Shown here: piece after piece, positions 16,201 through 23,543 of the stretch
How the letters are laid out: each line of letters begins with the position of its first letter
Numbering within the stretch: the stretch's first letter is position 1
NCBI GenBank assembly: GCA_017539025.1
Contig: JAFYHT010000066.1
Span: 1 to 64,000, forward strand
DNA length: 64,000 nt
Direction: 5' to 3'
From: Erysipelotrichaceae bacterium
Lineage (GTDB): Bacteria > Bacillota_I > Bacilli_A > Erysipelotrichales > Erysipelotrichaceae
Notes under the pieces: generated by a model
Seen by the model: the letters and a program-made list of their open reading frames with translations, nothing else
The model's database searches: none
Told to the model about the DNA's origin: nothing
Translations under genes and position numbers: made by a program

Positions 16201-16833
16201 ATGTTAAGAACTAAATCAGTCAAACTGAAGACGATTCCTGCTATGGCTTTTCGTATGAAGACGGCTGACGGCCCTAGCATCACGATCCAGAGAGCTGACA
16301 GCCAGCAACCTGGCATCGCGTCTCTTTCCAAGACTTCAGGTCAGGCAGTACCTTCTGCCAATACCAACCTGAAACTTTATCCTATGGAGGCTTTTGAAGA
16401 AGCGATCAAGCTGACGAACGGTCTTCCTTACAAGAAACAGAAGGGTGTAAAAGTGACCAAGGAAATGGTCAAGGAAAAGAAGGAAAAACCGATCGAGGAA
16501 GTCATCATCGATTCCGAGGAATACCTCAAGATCGTTGACAAGTATTCCGATAAGAACGGAAAACTTTCTTATGATCTGATCAACAAGGATTTCATTAAGT
16601 TTGCGAAATCTTCTTCTGTCGTCAGGAAGATGATCGAAGAAGGAACGACAGCCGCAAAACTGCGCAATTACATCGTTGCCAACAAGATCAGGAACATCAC
16701 CGGCAATCACGATCTGGATGACAAGCAGATCAAGAAGATGGTCGAACTGCTGGATGAGACTTATCCGAAAGGTGTATTCAAGGAGCTCAACGACGAGATC
16801 CGCAAGATGCTTGCGGCAAACAAAAAGAAGTAG
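16201..16833 (+). CDS. Conserved hypothetical protein, basic, cytoplasmic
   Basis: 210 residues from ATG 16201 (AAGGAG and TATAAT upstream; the open frame extends further 5' but overlaps the opposite gene). The protein is Lys-rich with a low-complexity linker GVKVTKEMVKEKKEKPIEEV. A helical C-terminal half contains VVRKMIEEGTTAAKLRNYIVANKIRNI and EIRKMLAANKKK. Positive charge and helices would allow nucleic-acid binding, but this is speculation. No family recognised. Confidence 0.65.
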   Translation: MLRTKSVKLKTIPAMAFRMKTADGPSITIQRADSQQPGIASLSKTSGQAVPSANTNLKLYPMEAFEEAIKLTNGLPYKKQKGVKVTKEMVKEKKEKPIEEVIIDSEEYLKIVDKYSDKNGKLSYDLINKDFIKFAKSSSVVRKMIEEGTTAAKLRNYIVANKIRNITGNHDLDDKQIKKMVELLDETYPKGVFKELNDEIRKMLAANKKK

Positions 16834-16838
16834 ATTCT

Positions 16839-16860
16839 AAAGACGGGGCGACCCGTCTTT
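16839..16860 (+). terminator. Hairpin terminator
   Basis: AAAGACGGG (16839-16847) pairs with CCCGTCTTT (16852-16860) around GCGA, six bases after the preceding stop. The T run is short, so termination may be partial. Confidence 0.65.
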
Positions 16861-16919
16861 ATACATGGAAAAAGAGTACAAAAAAATACACCAAAACGGT
16901 ATATTTCAAAGCCGATTAG

Positions 16920-16928
16920 TGTTAAGAT
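16920..16928 (+). promoter_or_regulatory. Extended -10 promoter of the magnesium operon
   Basis: TGTTAAGAT is an extended -10, giving a predicted start near 16935 and a leader of about 125 bases before mgtA. That leader holds a small ORF and competing hairpins. Confidence 0.5.
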
Positions 16929-16952
16929 ATGACTGTAGAAAGAAGGATCGAC

Positions 16953-17018
16953 ATGGAAGCTACTGATGTTCCTTTATCGTGTATCTGTATCAGGCGGCTC
17001 CTGCCGAGAATTTTCTGA
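16953..17018 (+). CDS. MgtL-like leader peptide ahead of mgtA
   Basis: A 21-codon ORF preceded by AAGGA 6 bases upstream of ATG 16953, ending at TGA 17016. It starts MEATDVPLSC and ends RRLLPRIF. Enterobacterial MgtL also starts with acidic residues and Pro and then has an Arg-rich stretch; low Mg2+ makes ribosomes abort on such N-termini, which raises mgtA expression. The similarity is short and could be convergent. The codons for CIRRLLP overlap the first arm of the antiterminator, so ribosome position on this ORF could choose between hairpins. Confidence 0.6.
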   Translation: MEATDVPLSCICIRRLLPRIF

Positions 17019-17058
17019 TTTCCCGGAAAAATGAAGCCGCCCTTTGAGGAGGCTTTTT
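16993..17058 (+). promoter_or_regulatory. Candidate attenuator of mgtA (alternative hairpins)
   Basis: GGCGGCT (16993-16999, inside the leader ORF) can pair perfectly with AGCCGCC (17035-17041). The latter can instead pair, as AAGCCGCC (17034-17041), with GGAGGCTT (17048-17055, one mismatch, six-base loop), followed by a short T run. The second hairpin both resembles a terminator and hides the mgtA ribosome site GGAGG (17048-17052). The first would prevent it. The architecture is visible; the regulation is inferred. Confidence 0.55.
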
Positions 17059-17060
17059 AT

Positions 17061-19676
17061 ATGGAAAAAAACAAGAAGAAAATCAATGGAAGTATCGAAG
17101 AAAAGCTGACGTCTTTTTCGTCTATGTCTCCGGCAGAAGTTTTTGAATACTTCGATATCAATAATGACGGTCTTGATGGGAAGCAGATCGAAGATGGACA
17201 GGAAAAATACGGCCCGAATGTCATCAATACCGGAAACAAGGATTCCGTTTTCACAAGATTGATGGAAGCGATCATCAATCCATTCAATATCGTATTGCTG
17301 GTGGTAGTCGGTGTCAGCTATTTTACTGATGTCGTACTGTCTCCTGAACCGTCCTATGCGACCATCATCATGCTGATCATCATCGTGGCGATCTCATCGA
17401 TCACCTCTTTTGTGCAGTCTCAGAAATCCGATGCTGCCGCAAAAGCGCTGCAGCAGATGATCGTGACCAAGGTCAATGTTGTCAGACAGGGCAGGAAGAT
17501 GCAGATCAGCATCGAAGACTGTGTTCCGGGAGATCTGGTGATACTGGGTTCCGGTGATCTGATCCCTGGCGATGTGCGTTTCATTGAAACAAAGGACCTT
17601 TTCGTCGATCAGGCACAGCTGACCGGTGAGTCCAATCCGGTAGAAAAATACATGGACCTCAGAGAAGCGGAAAACATCACTGATCTTTCCAATATCGGTT
17701 TCATGGGATGTGATATCGTTTCCGGTTCCGCAAGAGCTGTCGTCATCGCCACAGGCAATGACACCTACTTCGGAAGCATGTCCAAGACACTCAATAAGCA
17801 GGGTGAGAAGTCCGTTTTTGATAAGAACATGGAATCGATCACAAACCTGCTGATCAGGTTCATGCTGGTGATGATCCCGGTCATCTTTGCGGCCAACTAC
17901 TTTACGAAGAACGATCTGCTGGATTCCGTGATTTTTGCGATCACGATCGCAGTCGGTATCATGCCGGAAATGCTTCCGGTCATGATCACTTCTTCTCTGG
18001 CAAAAGGTGCCATTTCCATGAGTAAGAAAAAGACGATCGTCAAACATCTGGGTTCCATTCAGACTTTTGGCGAGATGGATATCTTATGTACAGATAAGAC
18101 CGGTACTCTGACGCAGGATGAGATCATCCTGGAAAAATATCTGGATGCTTCAGGAAAAGAAGACATCAGGATCTTGAGACACGCATTCCTCAACAGCTAC
18201 TTCCAGACAGGTTTAAAGAATCTGATGGACAGAGCGATCATTGCCAGGGGAGAAAAGGAAGGTCTTGATTATCTCAAGCGCTCCTATGTCAGAGAAGATG
18301 AGATCCCGTTTGATTTCTCCAGAAGGAAGATGTCGGTCGTTTTAAGAGACCGCAATCTGAAAAGACAGCTGATCACCAAGGGCGCTGTTGACGAGATCAT
18401 TGCCAACTGTGCATTCGTTGAGATCGATGGCGAAGTCAAACAGATGAATGAAGAACTGATGAAGAATGCCTACAGGATCTCTGAAGAAAACGGAGAAGAA
18501 GGCATCCGTGTCATTGCGGTTGCACAGAAGAATGAGATCCCGGCGATCGATGAATTTTCTGCAGAAGATGAAAAGGACATGGTGCTGCTTGGTTTCATCG
18601 GATTCCTGGATCCACCAAAAGAGTCTTCCGTTTCAGCGATCAAGGCTTTGAAAGAAAACGGTATCCGTACAGTCGTACTGACCGGTGATTCCAAGGCGGT
18701 CGCGATCAATATCTGTAACCGTATCGGTATCGATACTTCCTATTCCTACAGCGGAAGCGATGTCGAGATGATGAACGACGGTCAGCTCAAGAACGCATGT
18801 AAGAAGGCACAGGTATTTGCCAAGCTCAATCCTTTGCAGAAGAAGAGGATCGTAGAAGCATATCAGGAACTCGGTCATGTCGTCGGTTATATGGGTGATG
18901 GTATCAACGATGCACCGCCGCTCAAACAGGCAGATGTCGGTATCTCCGTAGATACGGCTGTCGATATTGCCAAGGAAGTTGCGGATATCATCCTTCTTGA
19001 AAAGGACCTCAACGTTCTGGATGAGGGCGTCAAGGAAGGACGCAGGACGTTCGCGAATATGAACAAGTACCTCAAGATGGCGATCTCCGGAAACTTCGGA
19101 AATATGATCTCGGTACTGATCGCTTCGATCGCGCTGCCGTTCCTGCCGTTAAAGCCTGTCCATATCCTGGTACAGAACATCCTCAACGACTTTGCCCAGT
19201 TTGGTATGCCTTATGACAATGTTGAAGAAGAATACATTGAAAAGCCGATGGAATGGGATGTGACTTCTCTGAAGCAGTTCATGTTCTATTTCGGTCTTAC
19301 TTCAACAGTGCTGGATGTCCTTTGTTTCCTTGTGCTGTGGTTCGTCTTTAAATTCAACACGCCGGAGAAGGCAGGATTCTTCCAGTGCGGATGGTTCATC
19401 TTCGGTGTCATATCACAGACCCTGGTCATCCATACCATCAGGACTCATAAGCTGCCGTTCATTAACGGAAGAGCCGGCAGACAGCTGACGCTTTCGACTC
19501 TGGCAGTCGTCATCGTAACGCTGATCATCGGTTTAAGTAAGATCGCTTATGTCCTGGATATGGATCCGGTTCCGTATTCTTATCTGGGCTGGCTGGCTTT
19601 ACTGATGGTGGTGTATATGCTGCTGGCACAGGTCATGAAAAACATCTATATAAGAAGATTCAAGAAGTGGATCTAA
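17061..19676 (+). CDS. mgtA: Magnesium-transporting P-type ATPase MgtA
   Basis: 871 residues of a P3B-type ATPase: actuator-domain motif TGES, membrane motif AVGIMPEMLPVM typical of MgtA/MgtB, phosphorylation site DKTGTLT with Asp345, and hinge GDGINDAPPLKQADVG. Ten membrane segments are expected. The enzyme imports Mg2+ down its gradient using ATP. ATG 17061 is chosen because GGAGG lies 8 bases upstream; the in-frame ATG 17031 lies in the attenuator. The next gene, a MgtE-like CBS protein, follows after 15 bases with its own AAGGAG, so the two are probably one operon under the leader. Confidence 0.92.
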   Translation: MEKNKKKINGSIEEKLTSFSSMSPAEVFEYFDINNDGLDGKQIEDGQEKYGPNVINTGNKDSVFTRLMEAIINPFNIVLLVVVGVSYFTDVVLSPEPSYATIIMLIIIVAISSITSFVQSQKSDAAAKALQQMIVTKVNVVRQGRKMQISIEDCVPGDLVILGSGDLIPGDVRFIETKDLFVDQAQLTGESNPVEKYMDLREAENITDLSNIGFMGCDIVSGSARAVVIATGNDTYFGSMSKTLNKQGEKSVFDKNMESITNLLIRFMLVMIPVIFAANYFTKNDLLDSVIFAITIAVGIMPEMLPVMITSSLAKGAISMSKKKTIVKHLGSIQTFGEMDILCTDKTGTLTQDEIILEKYLDASGKEDIRILRHAFLNSYFQTGLKNLMDRAIIARGEKEGLDYLKRSYVREDEIPFDFSRRKMSVVLRDRNLKRQLITKGAVDEIIANCAFVEIDGEVKQMNEELMKNAYRISEENGEEGIRVIAVAQKNEIPAIDEFSAEDEKDMVLLGFIGFLDPPKESSVSAIKALKENGIRTVVLTGDSKAVAINICNRIGIDTSYSYSGSDVEMMNDGQLKNACKKAQVFAKLNPLQKKRIVEAYQELGHVVGYMGDGINDAPPLKQADVGISVDTAVDIAKEVADIILLEKDLNVLDEGVKEGRRTFANMNKYLKMAISGNFGNMISVLIASIALPFLPLKPVHILVQNILNDFAQFGMPYDNVEEEYIEKPMEWDVTSLKQFMFYFGLTSTVLDVLCFLVLWFVFKFNTPEKAGFFQCGWFIFGVISQTLVIHTIRTHKLPFINGRAGRQLTLSTLAVVIVTLIIGLSKIAYVLDMDPVPYSYLGWLALLMVVYMLLAQVMKNIYIRRFKKWI

Positions 19677-19691
19677 GAGAAAGGAGTCAAT

Positions 19692-20687
19692 ATGGAAAAC
19701 AAGATCATTGAAGAAAACATTGAAGAAAGAAATTATACTCAGGAAATATTCGACCTGATCCGTAAGACCAAGAACTCCAAGCTCCTGGCTCAGACACTGA
19801 CCAATTACCACGACAACGATATCGCCGATGCACTGACATATCTTTCTCCTGATGAAAGAAAGAGACTGTATAAGGCGATCGGAGTCGAAGCTACTTCAAG
19901 GATCTTCGCTTATCTCGATGAAGATCTGGATAAATACTTCGCTGAACTGGAAGCAGAAAGTGCTGCCGACATCCTGGAAGAAATGGATGCCGACGATGCC
20001 ATCGATATCCTGGAAGAACTGGATGAAAAGAAGGCCGACGAGATCATCAGCCTCATCGAACCGGAATCCAAGAGCGATATCGAACTCATTCAGTCATATG
20101 AGGACAACGAATTCGGTTCACTGATGACGACCAACTACATCACTCTGGAATATGGTATCGGCATCAAGAAGTCGATCGATCATCTGATCGAAGAGGCGGA
20201 AGAAAACGACAACATCGAAACGCTCTACATCGTCAAGGATGGCAAGTTCTATGGTGCTCTGACCTTAAGAGATCTGCTGATCACCAAGAAGGATGAAGAT
20301 CTCGATGAAAAGATCATCCTGTCTTATCCGTTTGTTTATGATAAGGAAGAGATCACCGATGCGGCGATCGATACTCTGGCAGATTACTCCGAAGATTCCA
20401 TCCCTGTTCTGAAGAAAGAAACAAACGAGATCGTCGGTGTCATCACATCAGCCGATATCGTCGAACTGATCAACGAAGAGGAAGAAGAGACGAAGGAAGA
20501 GATCAAGGAAGTCAAGGAAGGGAAGAAGTTCAATTACTTCGAGCTGCTTGCGTTCGTGCTGCTTCTGGCATTGGCAATCAATCAGATATTCGGTCTGATC
20601 CCGTCTTATGTCTATATCGAGGTGATCGTCCTGGTGGCTGCTGTTGCCCTGGAGGTCTTCTCTCACATGGACCTCAAGAAACGTTGA
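19692..20687 (+). CDS. MgtE N-domain/CBS protein lacking the MgtE channel
   Basis: 331 residues. Residues 10-130 form the acidic helical MgtE N domain (DNDIADALTYLSPDERKRLY, ADILEEMDADDAIDILEEL). Residues 135-270 hold two CBS motifs (FGSLMTTNYITLE, VGVITSADIVELI). In MgtE these parts bind Mg2+ and gate a five-helix channel. Here only two helices follow (about 283-303 and 308-326), with no resemblance to the MgtE pore. It directly follows mgtA, so I infer a membrane-tethered Mg2+ sensor that may regulate MgtA. It could also be a decayed MgtE, though the reading frame is intact. Confidence 0.75.
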   Translation: MENKIIEENIEERNYTQEIFDLIRKTKNSKLLAQTLTNYHDNDIADALTYLSPDERKRLYKAIGVEATSRIFAYLDEDLDKYFAELEAESAADILEEMDADDAIDILEELDEKKADEIISLIEPESKSDIELIQSYEDNEFGSLMTTNYITLEYGIGIKKSIDHLIEEAEENDNIETLYIVKDGKFYGALTLRDLLITKKDEDLDEKIILSYPFVYDKEEITDAAIDTLADYSEDSIPVLKKETNEIVGVITSADIVELINEEEEETKEEIKEVKEGKKFNYFELLAFVLLLALAINQIFGLIPSYVYIEVIVLVAAVALEVFSHMDLKKR

Positions 20688-20698
20688 CTTAAAAGATG

Positions 20699-20731
20699 AA
20701 AAAGCTATTTTCTTAGGAGGATAGCTTTTTT
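20699..20731 (+). terminator. Intrinsic terminator of the mgtA operon
   Basis: AAAAAGCTAT (20699-20708) pairs with ATAGCTTTTT (20721-20730), followed by T. It lies 12 bases after the MgtE-like stop. Confidence 0.8.
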
Positions 20732-20759
20732 GATGAAGGATTTTCAAATCTTTCGAATC

Positions 20760-20776
20760 ATAGTATATTGGATATA
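20760..20776 (+). promoter_or_regulatory. Candidate promoter with the shared 17-base element
   Basis: Contains TATATT (20764-20769) and matches 6634-6650 at 16 of 17 positions, 22 bases before the lipoprotein start codon. Confidence 0.35.
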
Positions 20777-20798
20777 TCGATTCAGAAAGAAGGACAGG

Positions 20799-21209
20799 AT
20801 GAAAAAACTATTTAAGATACTGTTGGCGATCATGATGGTGCTTAATCTCTGCGCATGTTCCGCTACGGTTTCAGATAAAAACGAAGAAGAGATCCAGGAA
20901 ACAAATGATCCGGAATACTATGGGATCTGGAAACTGGTCAAGCTGGAAGATCTGACTGGTGAATATGATGATGAGCTGATGGAACAGGTCCTGGAAGACA
21001 TGAGAAGTCAGAATGCGGATTTCATCCTCAACATCTTTGATGATTCTACGATCTCCAACGGGAATGTCAGCGAAGCACTGATCTTCGACTTTGATAGGAT
21101 GACTGTCACAGATGAATCAGGAGAATCCGGACCATTCACCTATGAAAACGGACAGATCGCATTTGATATCTCGAACAAGTATCATTGCGTATTTGAAAAG
21201 CAGGAATAA
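20799..21209 (+). CDS. Small lipoprotein, unknown function
   Basis: 136 residues from ATG 20799 (AAGGA upstream), preferred over ATG 20730 because it begins a clean lipoprotein signal: MKKLFKILLAIMMVLNLCAC with lipobox LCAC, Cys20. The mature part is acidic and has a lipocalin-like flavour (YYGIWKLVKLEDLTGEY, then FDFDRMTVTDESG), a pattern common in small Firmicute lipoproteins of unknown role that sit on the outer face of the membrane. Confidence 0.75.
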   Translation: MKKLFKILLAIMMVLNLCACSATVSDKNEEEIQETNDPEYYGIWKLVKLEDLTGEYDDELMEQVLEDMRSQNADFILNIFDDSTISNGNVSEALIFDFDRMTVTDESGESGPFTYENGQIAFDISNKYHCVFEKQE

Positions 21210-21230
21210 AAAGATTTATCGGCAACAACT

Positions 21231-21257
21231 AAAGCATCCTGATTGGATGTTTTTTTG
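21231..21257 (+). terminator. Intrinsic terminator
   Basis: CATCC (21235-21239) pairs with GGATG (21245-21249) with flanking G-U and A-T pairs, followed by eight T. It ends the lipoprotein transcript. Confidence 0.7.
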
Positions 21258-21355
21258 TTTTTTGAAAGAAAAAATAAGGTGTTTCGGTTTTTTTGGCGAA
21301 TAATGTATAGGAGCAATCCTTAGAAAGGAGAAGTAATAAGTGCAAATAATTTGTA

Positions 21356-21372
21356 TATAATGTGCAATTATA
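21356..21372 (+). promoter_or_regulatory. Promoter and inverted-repeat operator of the toxin-antitoxin operon
   Basis: TATAAT (21356-21361) is both the -10 and the left arm of TATAAT-GTGCA-ATTATA. A wider AATAATTT / AAATTATT repeat flanks it. An antitoxin-bound operator over the -10 is the usual form of RelB-type autoregulation; binding here is inferred. Confidence 0.5.
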
Positions 21373-21397
21373 TTAAAATTATTGAGGAGATGATGTT

Positions 21398-21670
21398 ATG
21401 AGTAATATTACGATCAGGATTGATGATGAAATCAAAAAACAGGCCGGTGAATTATTCAGCGACCTCGGTTTGACTATGAATCAGGCAATCAATCTGTTTT
21501 TGAGAACCGCAATCAGGCAACAAGGAATTCCGTTTGAATTGAAAAGAAACGTACCAAACAAGGTAACTCTTCAGGCGATCGAAGAATTGAAAGAAATGGA
21601 AAGACATCCCGAAGAATACGAATCTTATCATTCCGTTGAAGAGCTTATGAAAGACCTGAATGGAGATTAG
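21398..21670 (+). CDS. RelB/DinJ-family antitoxin
   Basis: 90 residues starting MSNITIRIDDEIKKQAGELFSD, the ribbon-helix-helix DNA-binding N-terminus of RelB/DinJ antitoxins, followed by LGLTMNQAINLFLRTAIRQQGIPFEL. The C-terminal helix (YESYHSVEELMKDLNGD) is the expected toxin-wrapping part. GAGGAG precedes ATG 21398. It overlaps the toxin gene by 11 bases. Confidence 0.9.
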   Translation: MSNITIRIDDEIKKQAGELFSDLGLTMNQAINLFLRTAIRQQGIPFELKRNVPNKVTLQAIEELKEMERHPEEYESYHSVEELMKDLNGD

Positions 21671-21935
21671 GAAAACAAAACAGTTCAAAAAGGATTATAA
21701 GAAAATCGTTCAACAGGGACATGATCAAAACAAGATGGCTATCGTTCTGGATCTGTTATTAAAAGACAGGATCATACCTGTCAGATATAGAGATCATTTC
21801 TTGAATAAAAACAAGGAATATGATTTATGCCGTGAACTGCATATCGAGCCGGATTGGTTATTGATTTATAAACGTTCGGATGATGGGAATGTTCTTTATC
21901 TGGTTAGAACCGGAAGCCACTCGGACTTGTTTTAA
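21660..21935 (+). CDS. yafQ: YafQ-family mRNA interferase toxin
   Basis: 91 residues of the RelE/YafQ fold: KTKQFKKDYKKIVQQGHD, then RDHFLNKNKEYDLCRELHIEPDWLLIYKR, and the C-terminal VRTGSHSDLF. His in RDHF, His and Asp in HIEPDW and His87 correspond to the residues used by E. coli YafQ for ribosome-dependent mRNA cleavage, so it looks active. It overlaps the antitoxin by 11 bases. Confidence 0.9.
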   Translation: MEIRKTKQFKKDYKKIVQQGHDQNKMAIVLDLLLKDRIIPVRYRDHFLNKNKEYDLCRELHIEPDWLLIYKRSDDGNVLYLVRTGSHSDLF

Positions 21936-21941
21936 ATCATT

Positions 21942-21979
21942 AAAAGAGCTATAAGTTTTCATGCTTATAGCCCTTTTCT
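21942..21979. terminator. Bidirectional terminator
   Basis: GCTATAAG (21948-21955) pairs with CTTATAGC (21964-21971), flanked by A and T runs on both sides. It separates the toxin gene from the oppositely transcribed cardiolipin synthase. Confidence 0.75.
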
Positions 21980-21981
21980 TA

Positions 21982-23505
21982 TTACATCAATGGTGCCAAC
22001 AGTCTCAACAGCGCCCAGAGGAATTCTCTGATCAGGCCGTGAGCACATTCTTTTAAAGCGACTTCGTGGCCTTCTTCCATCATGGAGAGAAGGTCATTTT
22101 TGATGTCTGCGATCTTTTCACTTCGATAGAGCAGTGTTCCGTTTTCGAAGTGGAGGTACAGCGATCTGTAATCCAGATTGACTGTTCCGATAGTTGCGAT
22201 CTCATCGTCTGATACGAATACTTTTGCGTGGACGAAGCCGGGATCATATTCGTAGATCTTGACTCCTCCTTTGATCAGCTGTTCGTAGTAGGATCTTGTG
22301 ATCTGGAAGACCATCTTCTTATCAGGGATACCCGGTGTAACGATTCTGACATCTACGCCTTTCTTGGCACAGAGTATGAGGGCATTGACCATTTCAGTGT
22401 CGATGATCAGATACGGTGTACAGATATAGCAGTATTCGCTTGCCTCGTTGAGGATATTCATGTAGATGTTCTGAGCACAGATCTCATCATCCAGTGGTGT
22501 TTCTCCATAAGGAGCGATATAGCCATCGAGCTTTCCTCTTCGCGGTTCGTTGCGGTAGGAGAGGAAGGTACGGTCGTTTTTCCTTAAGGCGTTCCAATGC
22601 GTCAGAAACATGACTGTATAGGACCAGACAGCTTCACCGGTGATGCGGATGATGTTGTCTTTCCATTTCCCATACTTTTCTTTGACGTTGATATATTCAT
22701 CAGCCAGGTTGACACCTCCGGAGAAGGCGACCTTGCCATCGATCACCATCATCTTGCGGTGATCTCTGTGGTTGATGATGATATTGAGGATCGGAGAGAT
22801 CCTGTTGAAAGGAACACACTTGATGCCCTTGGCCTCCAGCTGGTCTGCGTAATCGGCCGGAAGTGCGAAGAAGGAACCGAGGTCATCATACATGACTCTG
22901 ACTTCAACACCCTGTTTTACTTTCTCTTCCAGGATCTCGAGGATCTGATCCCACATCTGCCCTCTTTCAATGATGAAGTATTCGATGAAGATGAACTTCT
23001 GAGCTTTCTTTAATTCATCTAAAATAATCGGATAGCCTTCTTCTCCTAAAGGATAGTAGTCAAAGCCGGTATTCTTGTATACGGGATATCCGGCATAGCT
23101 GGAGATGTATTCAAAGTGTCCGTATTTGTCAGGAGCTTCTTTTTTCAGAGCTTTCATGACTCTTTCATCCTGGCGGTAGTATCTTTGGGCATCCGTTTCT
23201 GATGTTTTGATCTCACGATAGGTCCTGGATACGATCAGGTCTGCGCCTAAGAACAAGTACAGGATCGTTCCCGGGATCGGGAAGGCGTTGATCAGCAGGA
23301 TCCAGATGATATCCGATGAAAGATGTCTGCTGTTTTTGATGATGCCTAAAGTGATCAGAATACTCAAGATATGAAGCAGATATTCGATCCAGCTGTATTT
23401 ATCATTGAGCCATCTCACAACAGCCATATGAAAACCCAACTGTAACAATGCTGCAAGAAGCAGGATCAGGATACGGCCGATCGTGGTTGTGAAAAATCGT
23501 TTCAT
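21982..23505 (-). CDS. cls: Cardiolipin synthase
   Basis: 507 residues, the usual length of bacterial Cls. Two N-terminal membrane segments (about 5-60) are followed by two phospholipase-D HKD motifs: HRDHRKMMVIDG with FSGGVNLADEY, and VHAKVFVSDDEIATIGTVNLDYRS. The enzyme condenses two phosphatidylglycerols to cardiolipin at the membrane. The start ATG 23505 has GAGGAC upstream. It is divergent from the beta-propeller gene, with a 38-base shared promoter space. Confidence 0.93.
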   Translation of the reverse strand: MKRFFTTTIGRILILLLAALLQLGFHMAVVRWLNDKYSWIEYLLHILSILITLGIIKNSRHLSSDIIWILLINAFPIPGTILYLFLGADLIVSRTYREIKTSETDAQRYYRQDERVMKALKKEAPDKYGHFEYISSYAGYPVYKNTGFDYYPLGEEGYPIILDELKKAQKFIFIEYFIIERGQMWDQILEILEEKVKQGVEVRVMYDDLGSFFALPADYADQLEAKGIKCVPFNRISPILNIIINHRDHRKMMVIDGKVAFSGGVNLADEYINVKEKYGKWKDNIIRITGEAVWSYTVMFLTHWNALRKNDRTFLSYRNEPRRGKLDGYIAPYGETPLDDEICAQNIYMNILNEASEYCYICTPYLIIDTEMVNALILCAKKGVDVRIVTPGIPDKKMVFQITRSYYEQLIKGGVKIYEYDPGFVHAKVFVSDDEIATIGTVNLDYRSLYLHFENGTLLYRSEKIADIKNDLLSMMEEGHEVALKECAHGLIREFLWALLRLLAPLM

Positions 23506-23531
23506 AGTAAGTCCTCGTACTGATTATATTG

Positions 23532-23537
23532 TAAAAT
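23532..23537 (+). promoter_or_regulatory. -10 box six bases before a GTG start
   Basis: TAAAAT ends six bases before GTG 23544 and no ribosome site is present. This predicts a transcript starting at or next to the start codon. The -35 is unclear. Confidence 0.35.
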
Positions 23538-23543
23538 AAAAAC

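Noticed and set aside
16050..16331. N-terminal extension of the minus-strand membrane protein
   Set aside because: The extra codons read antisense through the promoter and 5' end of the 16201 gene, and a good ribosome site precedes ATG 16049.
16929..17060. M-box (ykoK) magnesium riboswitch ahead of mgtA
   Set aside because: The leader is too short and lacks the conserved M-box blocks. A translated leader ORF with competing hairpins fits better.
17031..17060. Upstream in-frame ATG for mgtA
   Set aside because: It lies inside the attenuator stem, while GGAGG is correctly spaced from ATG 17061.
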